Origin: JAGVSR01 sp963778225
GTDB lineage: Bacteria > Pseudomonadota > Alphaproteobacteria > Rhizobiales > Hyphomicrobiaceae
Assembly (NCBI GenBank): GCA_963778225.1
Contig: CAVZTR010000008.1
Location: 1 to 64,000, forward strand
Reading direction: 5' to 3'
Length of the DNA stretch: 64,000 nt
This document shows positions 19,029 to 27,490 of the stretch, one piece after another. The position numbers and the translations under genes were made by a program. Every line of letters begins with the position of its first letter. The first letter of the stretch is position 1. The notes below the pieces were generated by a model. That model saw only the letters and a program-made list of their open reading frames with translations. It searched no databases and was not told the origin of the DNA.

Positions 19029-20756
19029 ATGTCAGCCGAAGTGTCGAAAGAATTCAACCCCTCGCGTGATGAGTTTGCAGCCCTGCTCGCCGAGAGCCTC
19101 GCCAAGGACGACGTCTTCGAAGGACAGGTCGTCAAGGGCAAGGTCGTCGGCATCGAGAAGGACCTCGCCATCATTGACGTGGGCCTCAAGATGGAAGGCC
19201 GCGTGGCCTTGAAGGAATTCGGTCTCGGCGGCAAGCCGGGCGACATCAAGATCGGCGACACCGTCGAAGTTTACCTGGAGCGCGTTGAGAATGCGCTCGG
19301 TGAAGCTGTCCTGTCCCGCGACAAGGCTCGCCGCGAGGAAAGCTGGACCCGCCTCGAGCGCCTGCACGAGAAGGGCGAGAAGGTCACGGGCGTTATCTTC
19401 AACAAGGTCAAGGGTGGCTTCACCGTCGATCTCGACGGCGCCGTCGCGTTCCTGCCGGGTTCTCAGGTCGACATCCGCCCCGTGCGCGACGTCGGCCCGC
19501 TGATGCACCAGCAGCTTCCCTTCCAGATCCTCAAGATGGATCGCCGCCGCGGCAACATCGTCGTTTCGCGCCGCTCGGTCCTCGAGGAAACCCGCGCCGA
19601 ACAGCGCGCCGATATCGTCTCGCGCCTCGCCGAAGGTCAGGTCATCGACGGTCTCGTCAAGAACATCACCGATTACGGCGCCTTTATCGACTTGGGCGGC
19701 ATCGACGGCCTGCTCCACGTGACCGACATGGCTTGGCGCCGCGTCAATCACCCTTCCGAGATCCTCAACGTCGGCGACACGGTGAAGGTGCAGATCATCC
19801 GCATCAATCCGGAAACGCAGCGTATTTCGCTCGGCATGAAGCAGCTCCAGTCCGATCCCTGGTCGGCCATCGAAGCCAAGTACCCGGTCGGTGCCAAGCT
19901 GAAGGGCACCGTTACCAACATTGCCGATTATGGCGCATTTGTTGAACTCGAGCCCGGCGTCGAGGGCTTGATCCACGTCTCGGAAATGAGCTGGACCAAG
20001 AAGAACGTCCACCCTGGCAAGATCGTTTCGACCAGCCAGCAGGTCGACGTTCAGGTTCTCGAAGTCGATCCCACCAAGCGTCGTATTTCGCTCGGCCTCA
20101 AGCAGACCCAGGACAACCCGTGGGATGCCTTCCTCGCAGCTCACCCGAAGGGCACGATCGTCGAAGGTCCGATCCGCAACATCACGGAATTCGGCCTCTT
20201 CATCGGTCTCGACAACGGCATCGACGGCATGGTCCACCTCTCGGACCTCGACTGGTCGAAGCCCGGCGACGAGCTGATCAAGGAATACAAGAAGGGCGAC
20301 AACGTGAAGGCCATGGTGCTCGATGTTGACAGCTCCAAGGAGCGCATCTCGCTCGGCGTCAAGCAGCTCGCCGGCGATCCGGCCGACACGCTCTCGCGCT
20401 ACAAGAAGGGCGACACCGTCACCTGTGAAGTCGTCGCGGTGCAAGAGAACGGCATCGAAGTGAAGATCGCCGACAGCGACATCACGTCGTTCGTCAAGCG
20501 CTCGGATCTTTCGCGCGATCGCTCCGAGCAGCGCCCCGAGCGTTTCACGGTCGGCCAGAAGGTCGATGCAGCGGTTCTCTCGTCCGACAAGGCAGCCCGC
20601 CGCATCACGGTCTCGATCAAGGCGCTTGAGATTGCCGAAGAGAAGCAGGCCGTCGCGCAATACGGTTCGTCGGACTCGGGTGCTTCGCTCGGCGACATCT
20701 TCAAGGCCGCTATCAAGAAGCGGAACGCCGACACGGACGAGGAAGAGGCCGAATAA
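19029..20756 (+). CDS. rpsA: 30S ribosomal protein S1
   Basis: Ribosomal protein that captures mRNA for translation initiation. 575 residues with six S1 RNA-binding repeats, seen as recurring text such as VKNITDYGAFIDLGGIDGLLH, VTNIADYGAFVELEPGVEGL and IRNITEFGLFIGLDNGIDGM, each followed by a LEVDPTKRRISLGLKQ-like end. The first two repeats are more divergent, as usual. The sixth is short and ends in an acidic tail (DTDEEEAE). The ATG at 19029 has AGGAG 6 nt upstream. The long antisense frames here come from the strong codon bias of this gene. Confidence 0.98.
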   Translation: MSAEVSKEFNPSRDEFAALLAESLAKDDVFEGQVVKGKVVGIEKDLAIIDVGLKMEGRVALKEFGLGGKPGDIKIGDTVEVYLERVENALGEAVLSRDKARREESWTRLERLHEKGEKVTGVIFNKVKGGFTVDLDGAVAFLPGSQVDIRPVRDVGPLMHQQLPFQILKMDRRRGNIVVSRRSVLEETRAEQRADIVSRLAEGQVIDGLVKNITDYGAFIDLGGIDGLLHVTDMAWRRVNHPSEILNVGDTVKVQIIRINPETQRISLGMKQLQSDPWSAIEAKYPVGAKLKGTVTNIADYGAFVELEPGVEGLIHVSEMSWTKKNVHPGKIVSTSQQVDVQVLEVDPTKRRISLGLKQTQDNPWDAFLAAHPKGTIVEGPIRNITEFGLFIGLDNGIDGMVHLSDLDWSKPGDELIKEYKKGDNVKAMVLDVDSSKERISLGVKQLAGDPADTLSRYKKGDTVTCEVVAVQENGIEVKIADSDITSFVKRSDLSRDRSEQRPERFTVGQKVDAAVLSSDKAARRITVSIKALEIAEEKQAVAQYGSSDSGASLGDIFKAAIKKRNADTDEEEAE

Positions 20757-20832
20757 TACCGCGCGCGGCGGCCGGCTCATCGGAGCAAAGCAGCTGCGCG
20801 CGAGTTAAAGACTGTACCGGAACGAAACAAAA

Positions 20833-20865
20833 AGAAGCGCGGCGCCATTGTGGTACCGCGCTTCT
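20833..20865 (+). terminator. Probable terminator after rpsA
   Basis: A 10-bp stem, AGAAGCGCGG with CCGCGCTTCT (13-nt loop), lies about 75 nt after the rpsA stop, followed by TCATTA with only a weak T content. It separates rpsA from sppA. Confidence 0.65.
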
Positions 20866-21003
20866 TCATTACATGTGATCTCCAACGCGTCCCGCGCGAC
20901 ACTTCTGAGCGCTTCTGCCTACGTTTTCTTAGCGTATTGAATTGATAACGGTCGTTCGGATGCGCGGACCAACGGCCGCAAACCTGTAGGGAGTTTGACA
21001 GCA

Positions 21004-21972
21004 ATGTCGCTGGAAACCGAGATCGTCCTTGATCGCCGGCAGTTGCGCCGCCGCCTGAGCCTCTGGCGCGGGCTGGCCATCACCGGCCTCGTGATAGCGC
21101 TGGGCGGCTACTTGCTGTCCGCCGACGAGACCAGCGGAGTGTTTGCCAAGAAGCACGTGGCGCGCATCTCCTTTACCGGCACCATCACGGAAAGCCGCGC
21201 GGAACTCCAAATGCTGCGCAAGATCCGCGACGCGAAAAACGTCGCTGGCGTGATCGTCTTCGTCAACAGCCCCGGCGGCACGACGACCGGCGGCGAAGCG
21301 ATCTACGAAGAGTTGCGCAAAATTGCCGAAAAGAAACCCGTCGTCGCGCAGTTCGGAACCGTGGCCGCTTCCGCCGGCTATATTGTCGGCCTCGCCGCGG
21401 ACCACATTGTCTCTCGCGGCAATACCATCACCGGCTCGGTTGGCGTACTGATGCAGTGGCCGGAAGTCGGCGACCTCCTCAGCAAGGTCGGCGTCAAGAT
21501 GAACGAGGTCAAGAGCGGCGAACTCAAAGCCGCCCCGTCCATTTTCGCCCCGGCCGATCAGCCGTCTCTCGGTGTTGTCCGTGAGATGATCGACGACGGC
21601 TTCCGCTGGTTTGCCTCGCTCGTCGAAACACGCCGCGGAATCAAGATCGCCGACGTCCCCGGCCTGGAGCAGGGCCGCATCTTCTCTGGCCGCGAAGCCG
21701 TCGCCAAAAAGCTGGTCGACGAAATCGGCGGCGAGCCCGAAGCGCAGCGCTGGCTGGAAGAAAAGCGCGGCGTCGACAAGGATTTGAGCATCATCGACTG
21801 GCAGCCGGCGTCCGCGGAGACGTGGGGCCTGTCCGCGTCGGTATCCACCATGTTCGGTAACCTTTTTGGCGCCGAAGGCCGGCAAATTGCCGAAATCGTG
21901 TCGCGAACGCGCGCCATGGGCACTCTTGGTCTTGACGGCATGCTGTCGGTTTGGCAACCTCCCGAAAACTAA
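21004..21972 (+). CDS. sppA: Signal peptide peptidase SppA (S49 family)
   Basis: Inner-membrane serine protease that clears signal-peptide remnants. 322 residues, the short single-domain form. A transmembrane anchor lies at about residues 22-39. The S49 core has the NSPGG motif, nucleophile Ser123 in AASAGYIVG and general base Lys175 in SGELKAAP, giving the Ser-Lys dyad. The ATG at 21004 is preferred over a TTG 9 nt upstream; GGGAG lies 11 nt before it. It is placed between rpsA and ihfB, as in many Hyphomicrobiales. Confidence 0.94.
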   Translation: MSLETEIVLDRRQLRRRLSLWRGLAITGLVIALGGYLLSADETSGVFAKKHVARISFTGTITESRAELQMLRKIRDAKNVAGVIVFVNSPGGTTTGGEAIYEELRKIAEKKPVVAQFGTVAASAGYIVGLAADHIVSRGNTITGSVGVLMQWPEVGDLLSKVGVKMNEVKSGELKAAPSIFAPADQPSLGVVREMIDDGFRWFASLVETRRGIKIADVPGLEQGRIFSGREAVAKKLVDEIGGEPEAQRWLEEKRGVDKDLSIIDWQPASAETWGLSASVSTMFGNLFGAEGRQIAEIVSRTRAMGTLGLDGMLSVWQPPEN

Positions 21973-21999
21973 GGAAAAACAAACCTTTCGGGGGAGCCC

Positions 22000-22299
22000 G
22001 TGATCAAGTCGGAACTGATCCAGAAGATCGCGAGTGCGAACCCGCATCTCTATCACCGCGACGTTGAGCGCATCGTCAACGTCATCTTCGACGAGATTGT
22101 CGATGCTCTGGCGCGTGGTGACCGGGTCGAACTGCGTGGCTTCGGTGCCTTTACAGTGAAACATCGCGCCGCTCGCCAAGGGCGAAACCCGCGCACTGGA
22201 TCGCCGGTGCCGGTTGAAGAAAAGTTCGTGCCGTTCTTCAAGACCGGCAAGGAACTGCGCGATCGCCTCAACGGCGACGACGAACCCGCAGCCAACTAA
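22000..22299 (+). CDS. ihfB: Integration host factor subunit beta
   Basis: DNA-bending nucleoid protein, partner of IhfA. 99 residues; the HU/IHF fold begins IKSELIQKIASANPHL and carries the DNA-binding arm GRNPRTGSPVPV with the intercalating Pro. The GTG at 22000 follows GGGGAG at a spacing of 4-5 nt. It lies 27 nt after the sppA stop and is probably cotranscribed with sppA and lapA. Confidence 0.96.
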   Translation: MIKSELIQKIASANPHLYHRDVERIVNVIFDEIVDALARGDRVELRGFGAFTVKHRAARQGRNPRTGSPVPVEEKFVPFFKTGKELRDRLNGDDEPAAN

Positions 22300-22350
22300 G
22301 CGTCACCTCGCCGTGACGGCGACGGGGAGCGAACGCCTTCGAGGCCGAAC

Positions 22351-22716
22351 GTGCTGAAACGCATTCTGACCATCCTGATCGCGTTTCCGGCCGCTGCCGT
22401 TCTCATCACGCTCGCGATCGCGAACCGTCATGCGGTCACGCTCGTGTTGGACCCCTTCAATCCCACAGCGCCACTCGTCTCGCTGTCTCTGCCATTCTAT
22501 GTCTATGTCTTCGGCGCACTCATTCTGGGCGTCGTGATGGGCGGGCTCGCCACCTGGGCCAACCAGGCGCGATGGCGGCGTCAGGCCCGCGTGCAAACTG
22601 TCGAAGCGAGGCGATGGCAATCTGAAGCCGATCGGCTCGCCCGCGAACGCGATCTCGGCGTTGCACAGCGCGGACGCGAATTGCCGAGCCCCGCCACGGA
22701 ACGCACGGCGGCCTAG
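22351..22716 (+). CDS. LapA-domain (DUF1049) inner-membrane protein
   Basis: 121 residues with two transmembrane segments (about 5-24 and 46-68) and a cytoplasmic basic tail with coiled-coil character (WRRQARVQTVEARRWQSEA). It matches the lipopolysaccharide assembly protein A domain family, which in Escherichia coli acts with LapB in controlling LpxC. Here no LapB-like TPR gene is adjacent, and the position after ihfB is the common alphaproteobacterial one. It starts with GTG at 22351. Confidence 0.82.
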   Translation: MLKRILTILIAFPAAAVLITLAIANRHAVTLVLDPFNPTAPLVSLSLPFYVYVFGALILGVVMGGLATWANQARWRRQARVQTVEARRWQSEADRLARERDLGVAQRGRELPSPATERTAA

Positions 22717-22794
22717 AGCCTCTGCGATCGTGCCTATTCAGATCATGCCGAACGCTGTCTCCTCAGCGCGCGATCAACCGATGAGCCGTCATCC

Positions 22795-23460
22795 ATGACC
22801 ACCGCTGTCAAAATCTGCGGCATGACCGACGAGGCTTCGCTCGATGCGGCACTTGCCTGCGGCGTCGACTACATTGGCCTCGTTTTCTTTCCCAAAAGCC
22901 CACGCCACCTTGATCTTGCCCGCGCCAAGGCCCTTCGCGCCATGGTGCCGATGAGCGGAACCTGCAAAGCCGTCGCTCTCGTCGTTGACCCCTCGGATGA
23001 ACAACTGGCGGAGATCATCAGCGTCGTCGCCCCCGACGTCATCCAATTGCACGGCCACGAAACCGTCGAGCGTGTGGCCGAGATCCGTGCAAAATTTGGG
23101 AAGCCGATCTGGAAAGCTGTCGCCGTGGCCAGCGCTGCGGATGTCGAAGCGGCACGCGCGCATCTCGCCCCCGGTCGCCTCGCTGATATCCTTCTGTTCG
23201 ATGCCAAGCCTGATCCAAAAGCACCGCTTCCTGGAGGCAACGGCCTCGCCTTCGATTGGCATATCCTTCAGGGTCTGAAAGTCCGTCCTGCGTTCGCGCT
23301 GGCGGGTGGTCTCACGCCTGAAAACGTTGCCGAGGCCATCGAACGCACCGGGGCGACGATCGTTGACGTGTCCTCAGGCGTAGAAAGCGCACCCGGCCAC
23401 AAAGACCCTGAGCTTATCCGGCGCTTCCTTCGTAACGCGAAGGCAGCTAAGCAGTCGTAA
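22795..23460 (+). CDS. trpF: Phosphoribosylanthranilate isomerase
   Basis: Third-from-last set of tryptophan synthesis: isomerises N-(5-phosphoribosyl)anthranilate to CdRP by an Amadori rearrangement. 221 residues, TIM barrel. The N-terminal KICGMTDE carries the catalytic Cys and VDYIGLVFFPKSPRH follows. The phosphate-binding end includes LAGGLTPENVAEAI and the catalytic-Asp-bearing IVDVSSGVESAPGHKD. It heads a trpF-trpB-(unknown)-trpA cluster; trpB starts 32 nt after the stop. Confidence 0.96.
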   Translation: MTTAVKICGMTDEASLDAALACGVDYIGLVFFPKSPRHLDLARAKALRAMVPMSGTCKAVALVVDPSDEQLAEIISVVAPDVIQLHGHETVERVAEIRAKFGKPIWKAVAVASAADVEAARAHLAPGRLADILLFDAKPDPKAPLPGGNGLAFDWHILQGLKVRPAFALAGGLTPENVAEAIERTGATIVDVSSGVESAPGHKDPELIRRFLRNAKAAKQS

Positions 23461-23492
23461 CGAATTCCGGCGTCTGACCGCGAGAGATCAAC

Positions 23493-24734
23493 ATGGCAAC
23501 GAACACTGCGAAAAATCAGGATGCGAAGCTCAACAGCTACCGCACGGGTCCGGACGATAGAGGCTTCTTCGGCTTGTTCGGTGGCCGCTTCGTCGCGGAA
23601 ACGCTGATGCCGCTGATCCTCGATCTCGAGCGCGCCTATGAAGATGCGAAAGCCGATCCCACATTCCAGGCTGAAATTGATTTCCTCAACCTTCACTACG
23701 CCGGTCGCCCAAGCCCGCTCTATTTCGCTGAGCGCATGACGAACGAACTCGGCGGCGCCAAAATCTACTTCAAGCGCGACGAACTCAATCACACCGGCTC
23801 GCACAAGATCAACAACTGCCTCGGCCAGATCCTGCTCGCGCGCCGCATGGGGAAGAAGCGCATCATCGCTGAGACCGGCGCCGGTCAGCACGGCGTCGCC
23901 GTGGCCACCGTCTGCGCCAAGTATGGTCTGCCGTGCGAGATCTACATGGGCGCCACCGACGTCGAACGTCAGGCGCCCAATGTCGCGCGCATGATGCTGC
24001 TTGGCGCCAAGCTCAATCCGGTCACCGCCGGTGCCGGCACGCTGAAAGATGCGATGAATGAGGCGTTGCGCGACTGGGTCACCAACGTCACCGATACCTA
24101 CTATCTCATCGGCACCGCAGCCGGCCCCCATCCCTATCCTGCGATGGTTCGCGACTTCCAGTCGATCATCGGCAAGGAAACGCGCGAGCAGATGATCGCC
24201 GCCGAAGGCCGCCTTCCCGACACACTCGTCGCGTGCATCGGCGGCGGCTCCAATGCCATCGGCCTCTTCCATCCCTTCCTCGACGACAAGCACACCGCCA
24301 TCTACGGCGTTGAAGCCGGCGGCCACGGCCTCGATGTCGAGAACGGACACGCCGCGTCAATGAACGGCGGATCGCCGGGCGTTCTGCACGGCAATCGCAC
24401 GTATCTTTTGCAGGACGACGACGGCCAAATTCTCGAAGGCCACTCGATCTCCGCCGGTCTGGATTATCCCGGCGTTGGCCCCGAGCACGCTTGGTTGAAA
24501 GACACCGGCCGCGTCACCTACGTCTCCATCACGGACAAGGAAGCACTCGAGGCGCTCCAGTTCTGCACGCGCATGGAAGGTATAATTCCTGCCCTGGAAC
24601 CAAGCCACGCACTCGCCCAAGTCATGAAGCTCGCGCCCACGCTGCCGAAGGACAACCTGCTCGTGATGAACCTTTGCGGCCGCGGCGACAAAGACCTCTT
24701 CACCGTCGCCAAAGCGCTGGGCATGAAGATCTAG
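23493..24734 (+). CDS. trpB: Tryptophan synthase beta subunit
   Basis: Pyridoxal-phosphate enzyme making L-tryptophan from indole and serine, in an alpha2-beta2 complex with TrpA. 413 residues, standard length. The PLP lysine is Lys105 in HTGSHKINN, followed by ETGAGQHGVA; the phosphate-cup motif GGGSNAIGLF lies further on. The C-terminal segment MNLCGRGDKDLFTVAK is typical. The gene for the partner alpha subunit is downstream, separated by one small unknown gene. Confidence 0.97.
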   Translation: MATNTAKNQDAKLNSYRTGPDDRGFFGLFGGRFVAETLMPLILDLERAYEDAKADPTFQAEIDFLNLHYAGRPSPLYFAERMTNELGGAKIYFKRDELNHTGSHKINNCLGQILLARRMGKKRIIAETGAGQHGVAVATVCAKYGLPCEIYMGATDVERQAPNVARMMLLGAKLNPVTAGAGTLKDAMNEALRDWVTNVTDTYYLIGTAAGPHPYPAMVRDFQSIIGKETREQMIAAEGRLPDTLVACIGGGSNAIGLFHPFLDDKHTAIYGVEAGGHGLDVENGHAASMNGGSPGVLHGNRTYLLQDDDGQILEGHSISAGLDYPGVGPEHAWLKDTGRVTYVSITDKEALEALQFCTRMEGIIPALEPSHALAQVMKLAPTLPKDNLLVMNLCGRGDKDLFTVAKALGMKI

Positions 24735-24799
24735 CGATAGCGCGGCCGTTTGGCGCGAAATCCGGAACCTGTCGCTGGCAGCGACGTTGCGGCGGTCTC

Positions 24800-25156
24800 A
24801 TGGATCGCAAAGCAACGGAGCCAACGATGCAGGAACGAAAAGCGACGTCACAGTCCGGAGAGAACGGACGACAGGACCGGGGCAAGGATCCCGATAGCGA
24901 ACGCCAGCAGCAGACAAGGGGCCAATATCAGGTTCGGCAGGTGACGAATTACCAAGCGTCGTGGGCCGAGACGGAGCCGGGCGAAGAAGGCAAATTCACG
25001 CTGCAGCTCATCCTGGATAACGGGGTCGAGGAATACATCCTCGATACGGATTCCGATGACCTCGAAGTCATGCTGAAGCTCTTGAGAAAGAGCAGCTACA
25101 CGACCTTCGACCTCAAGCGTAAGGTCCTGATGTTCTCCAACATTGACGCGAAATAG
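24800..25156 (+). CDS. Hypothetical protein between trpB and trpA
   Basis: 118 residues, unrecognised. The first 45 residues are hydrophilic and low in complexity (SENGRQDRGKDPDSERQQQTRG is representative of the composition). The second part, from YQVRQVTNYQASW to FSNIDAK, is a compact acidic/aromatic domain with predicted strands, including FTLQLILDNGVEEYILD. No signal peptide or membrane segment. The ATG at 24800 or an in-frame ATG at 24830 may be used; neither has a strong ribosome-binding site. It is on the same strand with short gaps to trpB and trpA, so it may be part of the trp transcript. Confidence 0.6.
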   Translation: MDRKATEPTMQERKATSQSGENGRQDRGKDPDSERQQQTRGQYQVRQVTNYQASWAETEPGEEGKFTLQLILDNGVEEYILDTDSDDLEVMLKLLRKSSYTTFDLKRKVLMFSNIDAK

Positions 25157-25298
25157 GACGGCAATTCGCACCTTGAGAAATCGACCGGCCGCCAGTCGGC
25201 CGGCGATGGGCCCTTCTGCCACTTGTCCAATCGCGGCGCGGTAGGCTAGACCCGTCCGGATGCGGGCTTCCGCCCGCACTCACGAGATGAAGGGTCAC

Positions 25299-26129
25299 AT
25301 GTCACGTCCTGCCACGCGCATCGAGCGCCGCTTCGCGATGTTGAAAGCCGAGGGCCGAACGGCTCTCGTCACATTCGTCACCGCCGGTGATCCCGATTAC
25401 GACACGTCCCTGAAAATCATCTCGGGCCTTCCCGGTGCCGGCGCCGATGTCATCGAGATCGGCATGCCGTTTTCAGATCCGATGGCCGACGGCCCTCCGA
25501 TCCAGGCCTCCGGTCTGCGCGCGCTCAAGGGCGGCCAGAACATGAAGAAGACGCTGCAGCTCGTCCGCGACTTCCGAAAAACAGACGGCGATACGCCCAT
25601 CGTTCTCATGGGCTACTACAATCCGATCTACGTTTACGGCAACGAGCGCTTCCTCGATGATGCCGTTGCCGCAGGCGTCGATGGCCTGATCGTCGTCGAT
25701 GTCCCTCCCGAGGCCGACGATGAACTGTGCGTGCCGGCCATCGCCCGCGGCCTGAATTTCATCCGCCTCGCAACACCCACGACCGACGACCGGCGCTTGC
25801 CCGCCGTCCTCACCAACACATCCGGCTTCGTCTATTATGTCTCGATCACTGGTATCACCGGCGCCGGTTCGGCAGTGGCGACCGACGTCGGCCGCCAAGT
25901 CGCCCGCATCAAAAAGTCGACGGACTTGCCCATCGCCATCGGCTTCGGCGTCAAAACGCCTGCGCAAGCCAAGGAACTCGCCAGCCACGGCGACGGCGTC
26001 GTCGTCGGTTCGGCTCTCGTCAACAAAATTGCCGAGAGCCTGGATAACGAGGGAAAAGCCACTGGCGCAACGGTTTCCGGGGTTCTACAACTCGTCGAAG
26101 GCTTAAGCGGCGCGCTGAAACCCGCCTGA
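25299..26129 (+). CDS. trpA: Tryptophan synthase alpha subunit
   Basis: Cleaves indole-3-glycerol phosphate to indole, which is channelled to TrpB. 276 residues, TIM barrel. Catalytic Glu53 is in VIEIGMPFSDP and Asp64 in MADGPPIQ. The phosphate-binding text IGFGVKTPAQAKEL and GVVVGSALVNKI is near the C-terminus. The ATG at 25299, giving MSRPATRIERRF, is chosen over an in-frame ATG at 25260 because AAGG lies 6-9 nt before it and homologues start here. Confidence 0.96.
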   Translation: MSRPATRIERRFAMLKAEGRTALVTFVTAGDPDYDTSLKIISGLPGAGADVIEIGMPFSDPMADGPPIQASGLRALKGGQNMKKTLQLVRDFRKTDGDTPIVLMGYYNPIYVYGNERFLDDAVAAGVDGLIVVDVPPEADDELCVPAIARGLNFIRLATPTTDDRRLPAVLTNTSGFVYYVSITGITGAGSAVATDVGRQVARIKKSTDLPIAIGFGVKTPAQAKELASHGDGVVVGSALVNKIAESLDNEGKATGATVSGVLQLVEGLSGALKPA

Positions 26130-26285
26130 CCGCCGCCCCAAGGGATCAGAAAAGTTAGGGGTCGTCCTAACCATCGGCAAAACTCCCCACAGAATGCGAC
26201 GCCCGGGCCCTGAAACAAACACGCCTAGCGTGCTATGGTCCCTTTACCGATCAATGTCTCGACACTCCTGAGGAGCGAGAACAGC

Positions 26286-27335
26286 GTGAACTGGATCAAC
26301 AACGTCGTCCGGCCCAAGATCCGCAGCTTCCTAACGACGAAGCGCGAAGTGCCCGACAATCTCTGGGTCAAGTGCCCGGAGAGCGGCCAGATGGTCTTCT
26401 ACAAAGACCTGGAGTCGAACCAATTCGTCGTGCCCGGTTCGGGCTATCACATGCGCATGGGCGCCAAGGCCCGGCTCGTCGCTTTGTTCGATGGCGCAGC
26501 CTTCGAAAACGTGCCCGTTCCGACCGTACCGCAGGACCCGCTGAAGTTCCGCGACGGCCGCAAGTACACGGAGCGCCTCAAGGACGCCAAAGCCAAGACC
26601 AGCCTCGAAGACGCGGTTCTCATCGGAGAAGGCAAGCTTGACGGTCAACCCGTGGTCGCAGCCGCCCAGGACTTCGACTTCATGGGCGGCTCACTCGGCA
26701 TGGCCGCGGGCGAAGCGGTGATCACCGGCCTCACGCGCGCGTTGGAAAAAGGCACGCCTTTCATCCTGTTCGCGGCCTCCGGCGGTGCGCGGATGCAGGA
26801 AGGCATTCTATCCCTCATGCAGATGCCGCGGACCACGATTGCCGTCCAGCGCCTGCGCGAGGCAGGGCTCCCCTACATCGTCGTACTCACTGATCCGACA
26901 ACTGGCGGCGTCACGGCGTCCTACGCCATGCTCGGCGACATCCACATTGCCGAGCCGGGCGCGCTCATCTGCTTCGCCGGCCCACGCGTCATCCAGCAGA
27001 CGATCCGCGAGCAGTTGCCTGAGGGGTTCCAGCGCTCCGAGTATCTGCTCGACCACGGCATGATCGACATGGTCGTCCATCGTCACAAGATGCGCGAGAC
27101 GCTGTCCCGTGTCTGCCGCGTGCTCATGAACGGTGGCAACAAGGCCAAGCGCGCCAATGGGCGTCTCCCCGTCAATGGCCGCGTCATCGAGAACGCTGCG
27201 CGCGCGACCGGCGGAGGTGTCGTTGAGGTCCGGCCGATGGAGACGGCGACGGCGCCGATGCCGGCCGATACCAAGGACGTGACCCGCGAGGCGAAAACAA
27301 ACGGGTCCGGCAAGGATTCGCCGACCTCCACCTGA
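26286..27335 (+). CDS. accD: Acetyl-CoA carboxylase carboxyltransferase subunit beta
   Basis: Beta half of the carboxyltransferase that makes malonyl-CoA for fatty-acid synthesis. 349 residues. The GTG at 26286 gives the family start MNWINNVVRPKIRSF and follows AGGAGCGAGAA; an earlier in-frame ATG at 26235 lacks support. Core text FDFMGGSLGMAAGEA and LFAASGGARMQEG is present. The N-terminal zinc-ribbon position reads WVKCPESGQMVFYKDLE with only one Cys, so the four-Cys zinc site of E. coli AccD is absent; the same kind of replacement occurs in rhizobial AccD as far as I recall. The C-terminus is a variable Thr/Lys-rich tail. Confidence 0.96.
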   Translation: MNWINNVVRPKIRSFLTTKREVPDNLWVKCPESGQMVFYKDLESNQFVVPGSGYHMRMGAKARLVALFDGAAFENVPVPTVPQDPLKFRDGRKYTERLKDAKAKTSLEDAVLIGEGKLDGQPVVAAAQDFDFMGGSLGMAAGEAVITGLTRALEKGTPFILFAASGGARMQEGILSLMQMPRTTIAVQRLREAGLPYIVVLTDPTTGGVTASYAMLGDIHIAEPGALICFAGPRVIQQTIREQLPEGFQRSEYLLDHGMIDMVVHRHKMRETLSRVCRVLMNGGNKAKRANGRLPVNGRVIENAARATGGGVVEVRPMETATAPMPADTKDVTREAKTNGSGKDSPTST

Positions 27336-27490
27336 TGCAGCGGTTCCCGTCGTGCTGCGGCTGACGATCCGTCGCAGGGTTCTCACCGGTTGTTGACCCC
27401 GGCTCTCGGTCCACCCGCCGCTCGCATCACGTAGAACAGCGCATTGCAGACGCCCCATCTTAGATGCGGGCCACGATCGAAGAGCCCGCG

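Noticed and set aside
19032..20780. A 582-codon ORF antisense to rpsA
   Set aside because: It mirrors the codon pattern of S1 in the opposite frame, has no recognisable domain, and long antisense frames are common at this GC content.
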